Source of the DNA: Paraglomus occultum
Taxonomy: Eukaryota > Glomeromycota > Glomeromycetes > Paraglomerales > Paraglomeraceae
Length of the DNA stretch: 10,539 nucleotides
NCBI GenBank assembly: GCA_910592205.1
Contig: CAJVPJ010001312.1
Span: 1-10,539, forward strand
Reading direction: 5' to 3'
Shown here: one piece after another, positions 8,365-10,539 of the stretch
Layout: each line of letters begins with the position of its first letter
How positions within the stretch are numbered: position 1 is the first letter of the stretch
Position numbers and translations under genes: made by a program
Notes under the pieces: model-generated
What the model saw: the letters and a program-made list of their open reading frames with translations, nothing else
What the model was told of the DNA's origin: nothing
Databases searched by the model: none

Positions 8365-10393
8365 TTATACCTGACTTTCATTGTATCCGTCGTAATCTCC
8401 TCGCAGCATCCTGAATAGAGTATTCAGAATGTGTTCACCACCCTCACGAAGACCACTGATTAAGACAAAAAAAGTTGCATTAAAATTGGTTCATCGAAAT
8501 TAAACAAAACAATGAAATATTTACTTGTGCTGATACTCGTTTGTGATCCAATGCCTGAATCCTTTAATCTTGGAAACTGTTTCCTCGCTCAATTTAAGGT
8601 CAACATACCTACAAGATGGTAGTAAGAGGATATTGTTATTCAAAAAGAATCGGTTACAAATGTTTCATTGGTTCGACCGTCAACATTGCATAACATAATT
8701 TTTTCAGAGAGATCCATTGATCAGCTACTTACATATCCTCGTAATAAGACACACCTGCAACCGGTACGTTATTTTTACCCAACTGCTTAACGTCATACAA
8801 CGGGCCCCAGTTCTCATACTGAGCCAGCAAATGAGCAACTTCCTTCAATGGCCTCAATTCAGCATAATCATCAAACATCCAACTATAAATCATCTCCCCC
8901 GTAAACAACACTGGCTTGCCCTCATTCTGTTCCAACCATTCCAGAGAAAAATCAAAATCCTTTGTCATATTTCTCTCTGCTGACCAGTTTGATTTTTCTC
9001 CCTGACAATAAATAGCCTCGTGCAGTATTGCGTATAAAATATTAGAATCGAACGGCTGTCTGTTAGATATTTTTTCCAGACAACGATAACTCAATCTTCC
9101 CATAACTTCGATGTCGTTGGCTGTGAGAATTACAATTTGATGTATTGCATCAAACCCGCCATGCTCACCGAATGCGATGCCAAGTTGTCGGAAACGTCTA
9201 GGAGTAAGAAAGCCGCCGTCAGGAAGGATGACAGTGTTGGTGGATAAATATCGGAGAATGGTGCGGACTCGTTGGATGTCTTTCGGGTATTTCAGGTAAT
9301 AGATAGAGTTTCGTTTTATGAGCTGGCAGTAGAGAGCCTTGTATACTGGATCTGGATTGGAAGCCAGCGGTGGTACGCCACCTGTTATGAAAACTGGTAA
9401 AATTTGGTTTAGAAAAATATCAAATATACGTTCACGATAAGTACTTGAGACGAGGAAAAGAATAATCAAAAGCACCGGGCCAAATATCTACCAATAAAAT
9501 TTGTCGTCATTGTTGAGACTATATTTACCTTCCTGAATACTATTCGGGCTTTAAGTCAAAGAAACAAACATTTTGATGAGGTACGTCATGCTCTAAACCC
9601 ATCCAAACCTTAGTACGAATATCTTGCACCTCCAAAATCACTCCCATATTCATCCTCTCAACCTTCATCTTCAATCACATCACTGAACTATACTTACAAT
9701 AAGGACAAATAATTAATACAACAAAAGCCACCAAAGCTCTGCCCTAATAAACTCCATTTCCTCCCGCCACACAGTTCTCTTCTTATAAGCTCGGCATCCT
9801 TCACTATAGAATCCGCTCTGAAATATTTCAAATAATCCGCCTTCGCTTCCGCCGTTTCAAAATTTCCAAGTGAAGCAGCCGATATAGGTGTCGATAATCC
9901 AGTTCCACGTTGATCGAGTAACAGCCATTGATAGCCTTTCGCGGATGCAGCTCTATATGCACCAGAATAACTTGGGAGAGAACATTCGAAGCCAGGACCA
10001 CCCTAAAGGAATAGGGGTGAATAGAATTAAATAAAACATTGGGAAAAAAGGCGGTGCAGTTAAGAGCTGCAGGTAAACGTAACGTAATCAGATTGGATAC
10101 ATGCTTGGAGATATAATAAAAATGGTAATTGTTTGGCGCTATGGGCTTTGTCTAGCGGGACGACTTGGCGTGCAAATAAGCGAATTTTAGCTCCCGATGG
10201 ATTATCGTGGTCTGATGTGATTAATGCAAAGTAAGGGAACCTTGGTGAGATTATGTCGATATTCAAGAGTTTTATATAGACGATAGATACCTAGTGGAAC
10301 TGTAAAGAAATGCTCAAATATCTTAAATCCGGGAATAAGATAGGTTTCCACATCAGCATCAAAACCCATAATCGATAAATTGGTTCTCTCCAT
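8365..10393 (-). CDS. Proline iminopeptidase (prolyl aminopeptidase, family S33)
   Basis: This alpha/beta-hydrolase serine peptidase removes N-terminal proline from peptides, probably in the cytosol, as no signal peptide is seen. Exons on the minus strand are 10393-10291, 10211-10105, 10002-9698, 9548-9529, 9393-8733, 8608-8525 and 8455-8365. They join in frame to 456 residues. Motifs in order are FFTVPLDHDNP (29-39); LLYLQGGPGFEC across an exon junction; LDQRGTGLSTP (99-109); the nucleophile elbow GQSFGG with Ser159 (157-162); EVFITGGVPPL; NPDPVY; RFRQLGIAFGEHGGFDA; LHEAIYCQG; GEMIYSWMFDDYAELRPL; VSYYEDMYVD with the likely acid Asp398; and NEYQHNGLREGG with the likely base His426. Asp and His are 28 residues apart. 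The fourth exon is only 20 nt. The intron 10104-10003 appears to be GC-AG (CAA|GCATGT). An in-frame TAG lies 24 nt upstream of the chosen ATG. The family call is firm; exact peptide specificity is inferred. Confidence 0.95.
9529..9548 (-). other. 20-nt microexon of the iminopeptidase gene
   Basis: This exon supplies the last base of Phe172, the codons for PNSIQE and the first base of Val179. It restores the family stretch YLSLFPNSIQEVFITGG, which neither neighbouring exon encodes. It is flanked by a TTAAAG acceptor side and a GTAAAT donor. The introns on either side are the two longest in the gene (149 and 135 bp). Confidence 0.9.
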
Positions 10394-10465
10394 AAACCAA
10401 CCGACTTTCGTTGTCTAAGATAGAGTATCTGACTTTGCGCGGCACATAGGGGCATTCTGTAACTA

Positions 10466-10539
10466 CAGTCATACCTCGTTTATATCCCCACTTTGGGACA
10501 GAACTTTTTTGGGGATATATTCGAGGTGGGATACAACTG
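10466..10539. mobile_element. Foldback repeat with pogo/Tigger-like terminal sequence
   Basis: CAGTCATACCTCG starts immediately after TA (10464-10465). The arm 10473-10490 (ACCTCGTTTATATCCCCA) is the inverse of 10510-10527 with two mismatches, separated by 19 bp. The right side continues to ATACAACTG at the window edge, so both outer ends begin CAGT when read inward. CAGT ends next to TA are typical of pogo/Tigger DNA transposons. It may be a 74-bp foldback element, or the terminus of a longer element continuing right. It lies about 70 bp upstream of the iminopeptidase start codon, so it sits in that promoter. Confidence 0.55.

Noticed and set aside
8202-8414. Plus-strand ORF with a TTG start
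   Set aside because: Its end is antisense to the last exon of the iminopeptidase gene, it lacks an ATG start, and no family is recognisable.
8717-8983. Plus-strand ORF antisense to the iminopeptidase
   Set aside because: It is a shadow of the large, strongly conserved minus-strand exon.
9394-9475. N-terminal hydrophobic extension (MLLIILFLVSS...) that looks like a signal peptide
   Set aside because: It is the intron before the large iminopeptidase exon read in frame. The true upstream residues come from the 20-nt microexon, so there is no signal peptide.

Overview
The window is eukaryotic nuclear DNA. It is AT-rich between genes, and its three protein-coding genes are split by short introns of 50-149 bp. 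A fungus is the best fit. The epoxide hydrolase and the proline iminopeptidase both read like the fungal branches of their families, and the introns are short. An early-diverging lineage (Mucoromycota, possibly Glomeromycotina) is a weak inference from the AT content and from an EF-hand inside proline dehydrogenase. No sequence search was possible.

Layout. Bases 1-1993 hold no confident gene. They contain two small uncertain minus-strand ORFs (32-258), a perfect 21-bp palindrome (791-811) and a candidate pogo-like non-autonomous transposon (about 851-1249). The promoter of the first gene follows. A four-exon mitochondrial proline dehydrogenase gene lies on the plus strand at 1994-4065. About 600 bp of 3' flanking DNA separates it from a convergent eight-exon soluble epoxide hydrolase gene on the minus strand (6299 down to 4668). 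About 2 kb of apparently non-coding DNA follows (6300-8364). A seven-exon proline iminopeptidase gene occupies the minus strand from 10393 down to 8365. Its promoter side holds a foldback or terminal inverted repeat of pogo type (10466-10539).

The three gene models were rebuilt by joining exons so that family motifs and codon phase are continuous. Each model keeps one open frame from start to stop. They give 606, 350 and 456 residues. The reconstruction exposed a 20-nt microexon, two apparent GC-AG introns, a C-terminal AKL peroxisomal signal on the epoxide hydrolase, and a splice-or-stop ambiguity at the proline dehydrogenase C-terminus.

Proline iminopeptidase frees N-terminal proline from peptides, and proline dehydrogenase starts mitochondrial proline oxidation, so these two could act in one catabolic route. 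In fungi such proximity is not evidence of co-regulation. The epoxide hydrolase has no evident pathway link to either.
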